Positions 19,070-30,200 of a stretch of 64,000 nt of DNA are shown piece after piece. Position 1 is the first letter of the stretch. Every line of letters begins with the position of its first letter. This DNA comes from Sulfurimonas sp. (GTDB lineage: Bacteria > Campylobacterota > Campylobacteria > Campylobacterales > Sulfurimonadaceae). Location of the stretch: the NCBI RefSeq assembly GCF_028713515.1, contig NZ_JAQTOD010000001.1:496001-560000 (forward strand). Reading direction: 5' to 3'. Under the pieces are notes generated by a model. That model searched no databases and was not told the origin of the DNA. It worked only from the letters and a program-made list of their open reading frames with translations. The position numbers were made by a program, and so were the translations under genes.

Positions 19070-19639
19070 TTAGATTTTAGACTTTACAAATGTTTCCATC
19101 TCTAAAACTATCTCAGCGATAGTTCCCTCGCCACTTATGACTTTTAAGATATTTTTAGCATTGTAGAAATTTTGAATATCCACTAGTGGATCAGTGTAAA
19201 CTTTCATGCGATTGTCAAAGACTTCATTGTTGTCATCAGCGCCACGAGCACGACCCAAAACTCTATCTCTAGCAGTCTCTTCGCTTACAAAAACTTCGAT
19301 TACGCTAACAAGCGTAACGCTGCTCTCTTTAGCTAAGTATGCATCTAGCTCATTCATCTGCTCTGTGCTTCTTGGATAGCCATCAATCACAACAACATCA
19401 GTAGGAGCTTTTTTGATCGCGCCAACAATTGTCTCAATTACTATAGCTATAGGAACAAGATTTCCCTTAGAAATATATGACTCTATCTCTTTGCCTCTCT
19501 CGCTACCACTTGCAACTTCTGCGCGAAACATATCTCCAGTTGAGTAGTGAGTGATGTTGTCATTATTTGCAGAGATTAGCTCTGCATCCGTTGTTTTTCC
19601 TGAGCCTGGGGCGCCAATAATTAAAAATAGTTTTTTCAT
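19070..19639 (-). CDS. adk: Adenylate kinase
   Basis: '[19 protein letters not shown]', '[11 protein letters not shown]', '[13 protein letters not shown]'. Confidence 0.96.
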   Translation of the reverse strand: MKKLFLIIGAPGSGKTTDAELISANNDNITHYSTGDMFRAEVASGSERGKEIESYISKGNLVPIAIVIETIVGAIKKAPTDVVVIDGYPRSTEQMNELDAYLAKESSVTLVSVIEVFVSEETARDRVLGRARGADDNNEVFDNRMKVYTDPLVDIQNFYNAKNILKVISGEGTIAEIVLEMETFVKSKI

Positions 19640-19769
19640 TTTTTTCTCCTTTTGAATTTATTTATTAATGTTATGCATTTTTGTAAAAAAGAGCGCAACA
19701 TACCTTGTAATTCTCGAAAAACTCGTTTTTCGTAGCTTTATGGGGTTGGAAGGGACGGTAAGTCTCTCT

Positions 19770-19797
19770 CACTAAAACGGACTTGTTCGTTTTAGTG
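19770..19797 (-). terminator. Hairpin directly downstream of aspS
   Basis: CACTAAAACG-gacttgtt-CGTTTTAGTG, perfect 10-bp arms. Confidence 0.5.
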
Positions 19798-19798
19798 G

Positions 19799-21553
19799 TT
19801 ATTTACTGACATCGCGAAGTCTGATATGCAAATCTCTAAGTTGAATAGCATCAACCTCACTTGGTGCTTTTGTAAGGATACAAGAAGCTTTTTGAGTTTT
19901 AGGGAATGCTATAACATCGCGGATACTCGATTTTTTCAAAATTAACATCATGAGTCTATCAAATCCGATTGCAAAACCGCCATGTGGAGGAGCGCCAAAC
20001 TTAAGCGCATCTAGTAAAAAGCCAAACTTTTCTCTAGCTTCTTCTTCGCCGATTCCAAGCAGTTTAAATATCTCTTCTTGAAGCTCTTCTTTATGGATAC
20101 GGATACTTCCGCCACCGAGTTCTGTGCCGTTTAAAACTATGTCGTAAGCGATAGATTCTATCTCTTCAAGGTTCTCTTTGTTTGTATCTTTTGGCATCGT
20201 AAATGGATGATGCAGTGCTTTTATCTTTCCATCTTCAACCTCAAACATTGGGAAATCAACAACCCACACAAACTCAAATCTATTTTCATCTATAAGGTTC
20301 ATTTTCTCGTGTTCTGCTATAAAAATTCTAAATCTTCCCATATAATCAAGCACAGTTTTTTTCTCACCTGCACCAAAGAAAACGACATCACCAACTTCAA
20401 GCTCAGTTCTTTCTATGATTAAATCAATATCTTCTTCGCTGAAAAACTTAACAAGTGGACCCTTTAGTCCATCTTCTTTGAGTTGAAAATATCCAAGCCC
20501 GCCAGCACCAAATTTCTTTACAAAGTCCTCAAAACTACTCATCTCTCTTTTTGAGAAAATGAGGTCAGCTTTCGGAACTCTAAGAGCTTTTATGCGATTT
20601 TTTTGTGGATATGAAGCAATTTTTGTAAAAATTTCATTGCTGCATCTCTGGAAAATATCAATAACATCTACCATTTTGAGGTCATATCTTAAGTCAGGTT
20701 TATCAGAACCATACCACTCCATAGCATCTTGATAGTTGATGCGGTTAAATGGTGGTTTAACTTCAATGCCACACGCACCAAACATAGCGATAAGCAAATC
20801 TTCTGCTACTTTAATGACATCCTCTTGATTACAAAAACTCATCTCAACATCTATTTGAGTAAATTCAGGTTGACGATCTGCTCTTAAATCTTCATCACGA
20901 AAACATTTTGCTATCTGAAAATATCTATCAAATCCGCCAACCATTAGAAGTTGCTTGAAGAGTTGAGGAGATTGCGGAAGTGCGTAAAACTCTCCGCTGT
21001 GAACACGAGATGGAACCAAATAATCTCTAGCGCCCTCAGGAGTTGATTTTGTCAAAATCGGTGTTTCAACTTCTAAGAATCCATTTGCATCAAGAATGTT
21101 TCTTGCTGCAATAGCTGCTTTTGAACGAAGACGAAATGATTCGTATAGATCAGGATCTCTGAGTTCTAGGTAACGATACTTAAGCCTTGTCTCTTCGCCA
21201 ACACTTTTGTCGCCAATAGTAAAGGGAACTGTAGCACTTTTGTTCTCGATTATAAGTTCATCTACAACAACTTCAATTGCACCAGTCTTTAGCTTAGGAT
21301 TTACTAAACCCTCGCCACGATGACGAATTTTACCTTTTACAATTAGGACAAACTCATCACGAACACTATCTGCAATCTTGTGAGCATCGACATTATCTGT
21401 TGGATCACAAACAAGTTGAATCAATCCGCTTTTGTCGCGTAAATCTATGAAAATAATACCACCATGATTACGATGATTGTTTACCCAGCCGGCTAAAACA
21501 ACATTTTCACCTACATTTTTCTCGTTTAATTCTGCACAATAATGACTTCTCAT
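19799..21553 (-). CDS. aspS: Aspartyl-tRNA synthetase
   Basis: '[28 protein letters not shown]', '[23 protein letters not shown]', '[13 protein letters not shown]'. Confidence 0.97.
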   Translation of the reverse strand: MRSHYCAELNEKNVGENVVLAGWVNNHRNHGGIIFIDLRDKSGLIQLVCDPTDNVDAHKIADSVRDEFVLIVKGKIRHRGEGLVNPKLKTGAIEVVVDELIIENKSATVPFTIGDKSVGEETRLKYRYLELRDPDLYESFRLRSKAAIAARNILDANGFLEVETPILTKSTPEGARDYLVPSRVHSGEFYALPQSPQLFKQLLMVGGFDRYFQIAKCFRDEDLRADRQPEFTQIDVEMSFCNQEDVIKVAEDLLIAMFGACGIEVKPPFNRINYQDAMEWYGSDKPDLRYDLKMVDVIDIFQRCSNEIFTKIASYPQKNRIKALRVPKADLIFSKREMSSFEDFVKKFGAGGLGYFQLKEDGLKGPLVKFFSEEDIDLIIERTELEVGDVVFFGAGEKKTVLDYMGRFRIFIAEHEKMNLIDENRFEFVWVVDFPMFEVEDGKIKALHHPFTMPKDTNKENLEEIESIAYDIVLNGTELGGGSIRIHKEELQEEIFKLLGIGEEEAREKFGFLLDALKFGAPPHGGFAIGFDRLMMLILKKSSIRDVIAFPKTQKASCILTKAPSEVDAIQLRDLHIRLRDVSK

Positions 21554-21721
21554 AATAATAGAGTCCTATAAATAATTTTCGCGATTGTATCTAAATAGGA
21601 CTTATTGAACAATTAGAGCTACTTTATTCTTTTTGTTCTAATTAAAAATAAGTTAATTATTAAGTTAATGGCGATATAATCGAAAGCAATAATATAAAAA
21701 ATAGTAATTTAAGGCAAAGAG

Positions 21722-23758
21722 ATGAAGCAGGATTTGGTAAATTTTCTTAAAAAACAAAAAAAATATTTACTAACTATTTTTTTAACAATTAATATTCTTT
21801 TTGCTGTGTCTAAAATTTTTATATCCGAAAAAACATACGACAATCACGAGGAGAGATTCGCATATCAGCAAGCTAAAATATTAAATACCTATATGAGTGA
21901 ATATAGGCACTATTATCAAGCTATTTTTGTAGATGGCAGATTAGAATTAAACGATAAAACATTACCAGTACTTCCTGCATATTCATCAACAATAATAGGT
22001 AAAAATTTTTCAAATAATAATGATTTTAAGATAAGCGTTAAAACGGTGTCAGACAATGCAAGAAACCAGTTAAACAATGCAGATGCTCTTGAGTTAGAGG
22101 CAATTGAAAAATATAAGAATAATCCAGACTTAAAAGAGACATTTAAAAAAATAGAGAAAAGAGATGGAGATTACTATCTCTATACATCTGTTTTAAAAAT
22201 TAAAGAGTCATGTTTAGTATGCCACTCCAGCAGAGATAGTGCACCTGCATTTATAGCAAAAAAGTATAGTGGTGCGTTTGGATATAAGCTAAATGATGTT
22301 AGAGGAGTTGTAAGCGTTAAGATTCCAACAAAGCATATTGGCGAATTCTTTAATATTCAAAAAAAAATAAGTCTAGCTTTTGATTTTATTGCATTCATAT
22401 TGCTGTCAGGTTTACTTTTTGTAACATACAGAATATTAAACAATTACAATAGGGAGCTTGAAAAAGATATAAATATAAAAACTAATGATATCCAGATGGC
22501 GCTAAATGAGCTTCGCGATAATAAAAAAGAGCTTATTAAGTCTGTATCGACAGATGCTTTAACCGGACTTGATAATAGAGCAAAATTTATAGTAGATTTG
22601 GAAAACAGAAAAAATCCATCTTTGGCAATTTTTGATATAGATGGATTTTCGGATATAAATGATTTTTATGGTCATGAGATGGGCGACTATATACTTAAAG
22701 AATTGGGAAAAAATATAAAACTTTTAGTCTATAAAAAAGCATTTATATATAGATATGCTAGCGATAAATTTGTTTTGCTGGCTGATGATGTAGATAGAAA
22801 TTATTTTCTATCACTTGTTGAGTCAATTTTACATGAAGCAGATATTTATGTATATAGTTTTGAGGATTTAAAAGCCTCCATAAAACTCAGCGTTGCAGTC
22901 TCTTTTGAGTCAAAAGAGTACATCATCCAGAGTGCCGATATGATTCTCAAAGAACTTAAAAAAAGAAATCTTAATTTTTTGATTTACGATAAAACTCTTG
23001 GCATTGAAGATGAGATAAAAAATAATATTGTGTGGAATAAAAAGGTAAAAGATGCTTTGCGTGAAGATAGAATTATTAACTATTATCAGCCAATATACAA
23101 CAATCGTACAAAGAAAATAGAGAAGTATGAATCGCTTGTTAGAATGGTTGATGTTGATGGAACCATCATCTCTCCATATAAGTTTTTAGATATTGCAAAA
23201 AAATCAAAGCAGTATACCTCAATTACAAAAAAAGTTATTGAAAATACATTTGAAAAATTCAAGGATGTAGATGTAGAGTTTTCAATCAATATTACAATGG
23301 AAGATATCTCAAATATAGAGATAAATTCACTTCTTGATTTTAGAATGAGCGATAAACGATTCAATTCAAGAGTTGTGTATGAGATAGTTGAGAGCGAGGG
23401 CTTAGAGGGAGTAGACAATGTGTATGAGTTTATAAGAAAAGCTAAACACAACTCTTGTAGAATTGCAATCGATGATTTTGGAACAGGATATTCTAACTTT
23501 GAATATCTAATAAAATTACATCCAGATTACATAAAAATAGATGGTTCTATGATAAAAAATATTATAATAAATCAGGATAGTGAAGAGGTTGTAAAAATAA
23601 TTATAGATTTTGCAAGAAAACAAAATCTTAAAACAATTGCTGAGTTTGTTAGCTCTAAAGAGATACATGATAAAGTTGTTGAGCTTGGTATTGACTATTC
23701 TCAAGGGTATTATATTGGGGAGCCAAAAAGTGAGTTAGTTGGTGATATAGATATATGA
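21722..23758 (+). CDS. Membrane sensor with DUF3365-like (CxxCH) domain, degenerate GGDEF and EAL domain
   Basis: 'CLVCHSSRDSAPAFIAKKY', TM helix, 'STDALTGLDNRAKF', 'YASDKFVLLAD' at the GGDEF site, 'YESLVRM', 'IDDFGTGYSNFEYL'. Confidence 0.9.
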   Translation: MKQDLVNFLKKQKKYLLTIFLTINILFAVSKIFISEKTYDNHEERFAYQQAKILNTYMSEYRHYYQAIFVDGRLELNDKTLPVLPAYSSTIIGKNFSNNNDFKISVKTVSDNARNQLNNADALELEAIEKYKNNPDLKETFKKIEKRDGDYYLYTSVLKIKESCLVCHSSRDSAPAFIAKKYSGAFGYKLNDVRGVVSVKIPTKHIGEFFNIQKKISLAFDFIAFILLSGLLFVTYRILNNYNRELEKDINIKTNDIQMALNELRDNKKELIKSVSTDALTGLDNRAKFIVDLENRKNPSLAIFDIDGFSDINDFYGHEMGDYILKELGKNIKLLVYKKAFIYRYASDKFVLLADDVDRNYFLSLVESILHEADIYVYSFEDLKASIKLSVAVSFESKEYIIQSADMILKELKKRNLNFLIYDKTLGIEDEIKNNIVWNKKVKDALREDRIINYYQPIYNNRTKKIEKYESLVRMVDVDGTIISPYKFLDIAKKSKQYTSITKKVIENTFEKFKDVDVEFSINITMEDISNIEINSLLDFRMSDKRFNSRVVYEIVESEGLEGVDNVYEFIRKAKHNSCRIAIDDFGTGYSNFEYLIKLHPDYIKIDGSMIKNIIINQDSEEVVKIIIDFARKQNLKTIAEFVSSKEIHDKVVELGIDYSQGYYIGEPKSELVGDIDI

Positions 23759-23791
23759 CAAAATGTTTTTTTTTATTTTTTATCTATAAAT

Positions 23792-24712
23792 GTGTACAAT
23801 CCACAAAATATTATAAAAGAGTCTTTTTTGAATAGTAAAAAATTTAATAAAGTTGGTGTAGTTTTAAGACCATCAACACCAGAGTTAAGAGACGACTATG
23901 AAAAGCTAGAAGCTATATTTGTTGGTCATAATATCTCGGTAGTACTTGAGAGTGAGAGTGCTCTTATGATTGGTGTTGCTGGAGAGAGTTTTGATAAAAT
24001 CTGCATAGAATCAGACTTTCTAATCACAATAGGTGGCGATGGAACACTGCTCTCAACTGTTAGAAAATCATTTGAGTTTAACATTCCAATCCTTGGTATT
24101 CATGCAGGGAATCTGGGTTTTTTAGCTGATTTGTCTATCGAGCAACTTGACTCTTTTGTTAAAAAAATGTTAAAGGGTGAATATAGGATTGACGAGCGAG
24201 CGATACTTGAGGTGACGGTTGTTAAAGAGTCAAAAAAAGTAAAGATGTACGCATTTAACGATGTTGTTTTAACTCGAACGAGTGTTTCAAATATGATACA
24301 TATTGAGACTCTGATTGACTCTAAATCCTTTAATACTTACTACGGAGATGGTGTTATTGTCTCCACTCCAACAGGCTCAACGGCATACAACCTCTCCGCT
24401 GGAGGCCCAGTGCTCTTTCCTATGACGGATGTATTTGCGCTAACGCCTATATGTCCACACTCTTTTACCCAAAAACCAATCGTTTTGCCAGGTAAATTTG
24501 CTATAGAACTAAGAGCATCAGAAGAGAATGCGCTGATAATCATAGATGGACAAGATATGCACGAGCTAGGTCTTGGAGAGAGCATTTATATAAAATTAGC
24601 TTCAAAAACTGTAAAACTGATTCACAAAGAAGAGTTTAACTATTTTGATGTTTTAAAAGAAAAATTAGGATGGGGCAATGATAGAAAGATTCTTTCTGAA
24701 AGATTATCTTAG
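23792..24712 (+). CDS. nadK: NAD kinase
   Basis: 'LITIGGDGTLLSTVR', 'GIHAGNLGFLADL', 'GVIVSTPTGSTAYNLSAGGP'; GTG start or a downstream TTG. Confidence 0.95.
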   Translation: MYNPQNIIKESFLNSKKFNKVGVVLRPSTPELRDDYEKLEAIFVGHNISVVLESESALMIGVAGESFDKICIESDFLITIGGDGTLLSTVRKSFEFNIPILGIHAGNLGFLADLSIEQLDSFVKKMLKGEYRIDERAILEVTVVKESKKVKMYAFNDVVLTRTSVSNMIHIETLIDSKSFNTYYGDGVIVSTPTGSTAYNLSAGGPVLFPMTDVFALTPICPHSFTQKPIVLPGKFAIELRASEENALIIIDGQDMHELGLGESIYIKLASKTVKLIHKEEFNYFDVLKEKLGWGNDRKILSERLS

Positions 24713-26225
24713 TTTTAAAGAGATTGAGCTAAATCTAAACTCTGGACTTATAGTCTTTACGGGTCCGAGCGGTAGTGGTAAATCTATTTTAATGAGCTCA
24801 ATACTCTCATCTCTTGGTGGTGCTTCATGCGATGCAGCATTGTGTGAATCCAGTGTTACATGGGATTTGGATACTCAGGATGTAGGTATAGAAAATAGCG
24901 ATATAAATGTTTTTAAACATATAAAAAAAGAGAAATCTAGATACTTCATAAACAACCAGAGTGTCTCGAAAAAAGATATGAGTACTCTAGCCTCAACTTA
25001 TTTGAGGCATCTATCGCTAAAAGATTTTAGTGATTTTGAAAATGAAAATTTACTCTCAATCATAGATAGCAGAATTTGGGATAAAAATAACGCTATTTAT
25101 GATCTAAAAGATGAATATCTTGCTGTTTATTTAGAACACAAAAGAGTTAAAAAAGAACTTTTTGCAATTGAAGAAGAACAGAGAAAAATAGTTGAGCTTA
25201 AAGAATTTGCAATTTTTGAGATAAAAAAGATTGAAGATATAAATCCAAAAATTTCAGAGGATATAGAGCTTTTAGAGATTAAAAAAGAGCTATCAAAGAA
25301 AGAAAAAGTTCTTCAGAATATATCTTTGGCAAACTCTATATTTGAGCATGAACACAGCGTTTTTGTGGCGTTTGATTCGCTTGGTGTTGAGAGCTCTTTT
25401 TTCTCAGATGCAATGAATGAAGTTAGGGCAATTTTAGAAAACGCGCAGGAAAAATTTAGTGCTCTTGATGAAGTTGATATAGAAGAGATTTTAAACCGTA
25501 TCGAGGCGTTGGCGGAGATTAAAAAAAGATATGGAAGCGTGGAAGAGGCACTAAAGTATAAAGAACAAAAAATTTTAGAGCTTAAAAAGTATGAAAATAT
25601 AGAAATTTTAAAAGATGATTTAGTGCTTAGCGAAGCTACTCTCGGTAGAAAAACAGAAGATTTGTCGAATAAAATAAGTGAGCTTCGTCACGCGGAGTTG
25701 GAGCTACTTCAAGATAACTTAAATAGATATCTGAGCGAATTATACTTAAGAGATGCGCAAGTAGAAATCAGAGAAACCGAACTTGGCACATCTGGTAGAG
25801 ATGAAATTATAATCAAGTTAAACAATACTGATTTGCAAAAGATCAGCACTGGTGAATTTAACAGACTAAGATTAGCTATTTTGGCACTAAAATCAGAGTT
25901 TATGAGTAAAAATGGTGGTATCTTAATGCTTGATGAGATAGATGCTAATTTAAGTGGTGAAGAGTCGATGAGTGTTGCAAAAGTTCTAAAACAGTTATCA
26001 AAACATTTTCAGATATTTGTTATCTCACATCAACCACAGCTCACTTCTATGGGAGATCAGCACTTCTTAATATATAAAAATGGCGAAGAATCGCTTGTTA
26101 GTGAGTTGAAGTTGGAAGCCAGAGTTAATGAAATAGCTAGAATCATAAGCGGTTCCAGCGTAACTGACGAAGCTAAAAATTTTGCAAGAGAACTTATGCA
26201 AACAAGTGATAAAAATGATAGTTGA
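24678..26225 (+). CDS. RecN-like ATPase
   Basis: Walker A 'FTGPSGSGKSILMSSI', coiled coil, 'LRLAILALKSEF', 'ILMLDEIDANLSGEES', 'VISHQPQL'. Confidence 0.88.
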   Translation: MIERFFLKDYLSFKEIELNLNSGLIVFTGPSGSGKSILMSSILSSLGGASCDAALCESSVTWDLDTQDVGIENSDINVFKHIKKEKSRYFINNQSVSKKDMSTLASTYLRHLSLKDFSDFENENLLSIIDSRIWDKNNAIYDLKDEYLAVYLEHKRVKKELFAIEEEQRKIVELKEFAIFEIKKIEDINPKISEDIELLEIKKELSKKEKVLQNISLANSIFEHEHSVFVAFDSLGVESSFFSDAMNEVRAILENAQEKFSALDEVDIEEILNRIEALAEIKKRYGSVEEALKYKEQKILELKKYENIEILKDDLVLSEATLGRKTEDLSNKISELRHAELELLQDNLNRYLSELYLRDAQVEIRETELGTSGRDEIIIKLNNTDLQKISTGEFNRLRLAILALKSEFMSKNGGILMLDEIDANLSGEESMSVAKVLKQLSKHFQIFVISHQPQLTSMGDQHFLIYKNGEESLVSELKLEARVNEIARIISGSSVTDEAKNFARELMQTSDKNDS

Positions 26226-26991
26226 CACTCATATACACCTTGATGATAGTAGATATTTTGATGATTTAGATGAAGTTTTAAACAGAGCGAGAGAGGTTGG
26301 TGTATGGCGATTTGTTATCCCTGGAGCAGATCCTAAAACTCTTGCACGAGCCATAGAGATAACGGAGGCAAACAGTGATGTCTATTTTGCTGTTGGTATC
26401 CATCCGTATGACATGAGCGCTTTTGATGGTTTTGATTTTGAGAAATATATAAAGCATGAGAGATGCGTTGCTGTTGGTGAATGTGGGCTTGATTACTATA
26501 GGTTTGAGGGAACACATGAAGAGAAAGAGATAGAAAAGCAGAAACAAAAAGAGCTATTTATATTTCAAATTGAACTGGCAAAAAAATACAAAAAACCGCT
26601 GATTGTGCATATTAGAGATGCTTCAAGAGACTCAAAAGAGATACTGATAAAGCATAATGCAAAAGAAGTTGGTGGAGTTTTACACTGCTACAACGCCGAT
26701 GAAGAACTTTTAAGTTTGGCAAAAGAGGGTTTTTATTTTGGTATAGGCGGCGTTATAACATTTAAAAATGCTAAAAAATTAGTCGCAGTTTTACCAAAAA
26801 TTCCTCATGATAGACTCTTGATAGAGACAGATGGACCTTATCTGACTCCGATGCCACATAGAGGTGAGAGGAATGAGCCATCGTATACGGCAATTATTGC
26901 CCAGGAGATTTCGAAACAGCTAGATATATCACTTGACGAAGTAAAAGATATTACTTCAAAAAACGCTTTTAAAATATTTAGCATTTCTTAA
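26215..26991 (+). CDS. TatD family metal-dependent hydrolase
   Basis: 'MIVDTHIHLDD', 'AVGECGLDYYR', 'VHIRDASRD', 'LLIETDGPYLTP'. Confidence 0.94.
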   Translation: MIVDTHIHLDDSRYFDDLDEVLNRAREVGVWRFVIPGADPKTLARAIEITEANSDVYFAVGIHPYDMSAFDGFDFEKYIKHERCVAVGECGLDYYRFEGTHEEKEIEKQKQKELFIFQIELAKKYKKPLIVHIRDASRDSKEILIKHNAKEVGGVLHCYNADEELLSLAKEGFYFGIGGVITFKNAKKLVAVLPKIPHDRLLIETDGPYLTPMPHRGERNEPSYTAIIAQEISKQLDISLDEVKDITSKNAFKIFSIS

Positions 26992-27104
26992 TTATTATCT
27001 TAATTTTATGGTGTAATATCGGCGCTTAACGCTACTGTTGCTTAACTACTTTTAATATTGGTTTAGGTAAAATCTACTTCAAAAATTTAAAAGAAGGGCT
27101 AGTA

Positions 27105-28331
27105 TTGAGATTTTTTATATTAATTTTACTGCCAATTATGCTAAGTGCCAACTTAATTTATACATCAAACTCAACAAAAGAGGTTGCCATACTAGAGTCA
27201 TTCGACATAGAGGCATCCTTTCTTTATGATCAAACTATGAATGAAATGAGAAACAGTAGTTATTCTATTTCTAAAGAACAGCAATTCTTCCAAGCCATGG
27301 AAGATGCCTATATATTTATCCCAATTATAAAAAAAATTATTGCAGAGTACTCTTTACCTCCAGAATTTCTTTTTTTAGCCATGGCTGAATCAAACTTTTC
27401 TACACGAGCGTATTCAAATAAAAAAGCAGCAGGATTTTGGCAATTTATGCCTGAAACTGGCAGAGAGTACGGACTAAAAATTGATGATTATGTTGATGAG
27501 AGAAGAGATTTTATAAAATCAACAGAAGCGGCCGCAAAATTTTTATCACAGCTACACCAAAGATTTGGGAAGTGGTATTTAGCCGCAATTGCATATAATT
27601 GCGGTGGAGGAAGGGTTACTCAAGCTATTCAAGAAGCAGGGAGTGATGAGCTGTCGGTTTTGCTTGACCCTGAAAAAAAATATCTGCCAAAAGAGAGCAG
27701 GATGTACATCAGAAAAATTGTTGAACTTGCACTAATGGGTAATGATGAACAATTTTTAATAAATAACAAGTATGAATACCTTCTAAATCGTGCGAATGCG
27801 TCTTCAACTTCAACAATAAAACTACCAGCTGGCGAGTCACTTTTTAGAGTTTCTGAGTTAACCGGAATCCCAATACAAGAGATAAGAAAATTAAACAGAC
27901 ATCTAAAATACGACTTTATTCCTCCGTATGAAGATGGCTATAGTATACATATTCCATATATTAAACTCTCTGAATTCAATGAGAGCTATTTTGCAGAAGA
28001 TATCCAAAATAGATATAAAGTTCATATTGTTAAAAATGGAGAAACCCTTTTAAAAATAAGTAAAATGTATAACATTTCTCAAAATGTTATAGTTGATTTT
28101 AATAAACTAAAAGAAGCGAAGGTTCAAAAACAACAAAAGCTAATAATCCCAATAGATAACAGCTTAGAAGATGTTCAAGTAAATAGCAATTTTTACTATT
28201 TGGTAAAAAATGGAGATACGCTAAAATCAATCTCAAGAGAAAATCAGGTAAGTATCAAAGTGCTAAAGCTTCACAACGCATTTAAAGATGATTTGGTAAC
28301 CGTTGGTGAAAGGATAAGACTGTATGAATAA
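27105..28331 (+). CDS. mltD: Membrane-bound lytic murein transglycosylase D-like with LysM
   Basis: 'LPPEFLFLAMAESNFSTRAYSNKKAAGFWQFMPETGREYGL'; LysM 'YKVHIVKNGETLLKISKMYNIS', 'YYLVKNGDTLKSISRENQVS'. Confidence 0.9.
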   Translation: MRFFILILLPIMLSANLIYTSNSTKEVAILESFDIEASFLYDQTMNEMRNSSYSISKEQQFFQAMEDAYIFIPIIKKIIAEYSLPPEFLFLAMAESNFSTRAYSNKKAAGFWQFMPETGREYGLKIDDYVDERRDFIKSTEAAAKFLSQLHQRFGKWYLAAIAYNCGGGRVTQAIQEAGSDELSVLLDPEKKYLPKESRMYIRKIVELALMGNDEQFLINNKYEYLLNRANASSTSTIKLPAGESLFRVSELTGIPIQEIRKLNRHLKYDFIPPYEDGYSIHIPYIKLSEFNESYFAEDIQNRYKVHIVKNGETLLKISKMYNISQNVIVDFNKLKEAKVQKQQKLIIPIDNSLEDVQVNSNFYYLVKNGDTLKSISRENQVSIKVLKLHNAFKDDLVTVGERIRLYE

Positions 28332-29133
28332 AATATCTACTATTTTAATTGTTTCTGTGATTATTATCTTTGCTGGATGTAGCACTAGGGGAACAAGAAC
28401 ATTTACAAATGATGAAAAAACAAAAACTTACTCACCAGATAGAGATTCACATTCATCTTTTATAAACAAGAAGGATTACATTCATCCAACTATGAAACCA
28501 TACGAGATAAGAGGTATAAAGTATTATCCAACAGTTGTAAATGTTGGTGATGAATTTAATGGAAATGCAAGTTGGTACGGTCCAGATTTTCACGGTAAAA
28601 CAACCTCAAATGGGGAAACTTATAATATGTATGATATGACGGCGGCTCACAAAACGCTACCCATGAATACTATTGTAAAAGTTACAAATAAAAACAATGG
28701 GCTTAGCGCTGTCGTTAGAATTAATGATAGAGGACCTTTTGTTGAAACAAGAATTATAGACCTATCAAACAGTGCGGCAAAAAAAATTGATTTAATCGCA
28801 GCTGGCACTGCTCCTGTTGCAATAGAGGTGCTTGGTTTTGATGCTAAAGATAGAAAAATCCCTACAGATAAGGAGCTAGAGGGCTCTCCTAGAGCGCAAT
28901 CGCTTGATGAGTTTGCTATCCAGATTGGTTCTTTCTCTAAGATTGAAGGTGCTATTACAACGCAGCAAAAGTATAACAATACTGATGGATATAAAACTAT
29001 CATAAAAGATATACAAACAAACAGCGATAGAATGTATAAGGTTTGGTTAAAAGGGTTTAAAAGCGAAGCTGAGGCTAGAGATTATATAGCGCTTGGGAAC
29101 TTTAAACACGCATTTATCACAAGAGAGGATTAA
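28324..29133 (+). CDS. rlpA: RlpA-family septal ring lytic transglycosylase with SPOR domain
   Basis: Lipobox 'IIFAGCS', 'GNASWYGPDFHGKTTSNGETYNMYDMTAAHKTLP', C-terminal SPOR. Confidence 0.93.
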   Translation: MNKISTILIVSVIIIFAGCSTRGTRTFTNDEKTKTYSPDRDSHSSFINKKDYIHPTMKPYEIRGIKYYPTVVNVGDEFNGNASWYGPDFHGKTTSNGETYNMYDMTAAHKTLPMNTIVKVTNKNNGLSAVVRINDRGPFVETRIIDLSNSAAKKIDLIAAGTAPVAIEVLGFDAKDRKIPTDKELEGSPRAQSLDEFAIQIGSFSKIEGAITTQQKYNNTDGYKTIIKDIQTNSDRMYKVWLKGFKSEAEARDYIALGNFKHAFITRED

Positions 29134-29136
29134 GAG

Positions 29137-29709
29137 ATGATTACTAAAAGCAGAAAAACTAAAGAGACAGATATAACAATCTCGCTTTTATTAAGTGGTA
29201 CTGGTGTTAGCAAGATTGACACAGGTGTTGGTTTTTTAGATCATATGCTTGAGAGTTTTTCAAAACACTCTTTGATTGATTTAGATATCGTTTGCAAAGG
29301 CGACACCTATATAGATGATCACCATAGCGTAGAGGATGTAGGTATAGTTCTTGGCTCCCTCTTGGCCCAATCCATATATCCCGTAAATGGTATGGAAAGA
29401 TTTGGTAGTGCAAATATAGTAATGGATGAGGCATGTGTTAGTTGTGATTTGGACTTAAGTAATCGTCCATATTTAGTTTATGAGGTTAATCTTTCTGGAA
29501 AAGTCGGAGCATTTGATACAGAATTGGTTGAAGAGTTTTTTAAAGCATTTGTTTTAAATGCCAAGATAAGTGCTCATATAGTTGCTCTTAGAGGTAAAAA
29601 TAAACACCATATCATAGAGGCTGCATTTAAGTCGTTAGCTGTAGCAATTCGCCGCGCAACTCAAAAAAATGACAGAGTTGGAATTCCAAGCACAAAAGAT
29701 GTTTTATGA
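29137..29709 (+). CDS. hisB: Imidazoleglycerol-phosphate dehydratase
   Basis: 'GVGFLDHMLESFSKHS', 'DDHHSVEDVGIVLG', 'HHIIEAAFKSLAVAIRRA'. Confidence 0.96.
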   Translation: MITKSRKTKETDITISLLLSGTGVSKIDTGVGFLDHMLESFSKHSLIDLDIVCKGDTYIDDHHSVEDVGIVLGSLLAQSIYPVNGMERFGSANIVMDEACVSCDLDLSNRPYLVYEVNLSGKVGAFDTELVEEFFKAFVLNAKISAHIVALRGKNKHHIIEAAFKSLAVAIRRATQKNDRVGIPSTKDVL

Positions 29710-30200
29710 TTAAACTGATTATTTTGGATGTTGATGGCTGCTTAAGCGATGGTGGACTTATATACTCTGCTGACGCGATTGAGAGCAAAACTTTTAATGT
29801 AAAAGATGGCCTTGGCATAAGCACTTGGATAAAGATGGGCAACGATGTGGCAATAATTACAGGAAGAAATTCAAAAATAGTTGAGATAAGAGCAGAAGAA
29901 CTTGGTATCAAATATCTATTTCAAGGGATAAAAGATAAAGATACAAAACTAAAAGAGTTAGCCAAAGAGCTAAACCTTAAATCTTATGAAATCGCTGCTA
30001 TTGGTGATGATATAAATGACTATAAGATGTTGAAGTTTGTTGGTAGAAGCTTTACTCCAAAAGATGGAGTGGATGAGATAAAAGAGATTGTAAATACTGT
30101 TTTATCCAGAAATGGTGGCAATGGAGCCGCTAGAGAAATGATAGATATGTTAGTAAGAGAAAACGATCAAAAAGATGAATTTCTATCTGTATGGCTATAG
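29706..30200 (+). CDS. kdsC: KDO-8-phosphate phosphatase (HAD-IIIA)
   Basis: 'LIILDVDGCLSDGGLIY', 'VKDGLGISTW', 'AIITGRNSKIVE', 'AIGDDINDYKML'. Confidence 0.9.
   Translation: MIKLIILDVDGCLSDGGLIYSADAIESKTFNVKDGLGISTWIKMGNDVAIITGRNSKIVEIRAEELGIKYLFQGIKDKDTKLKELAKELNLKSYEIAAIGDDINDYKMLKFVGRSFTPKDGVDEIKEIVNTVLSRNGGNGAAREMIDMLVRENDQKDEFLSVWL

Noticed and set aside
28800-28825. TGGCAC...TTGC resembling a sigma54 promoter
   Set aside because: It lies inside rlpA coding sequence and the spacing does not fit the -24/-12 consensus.
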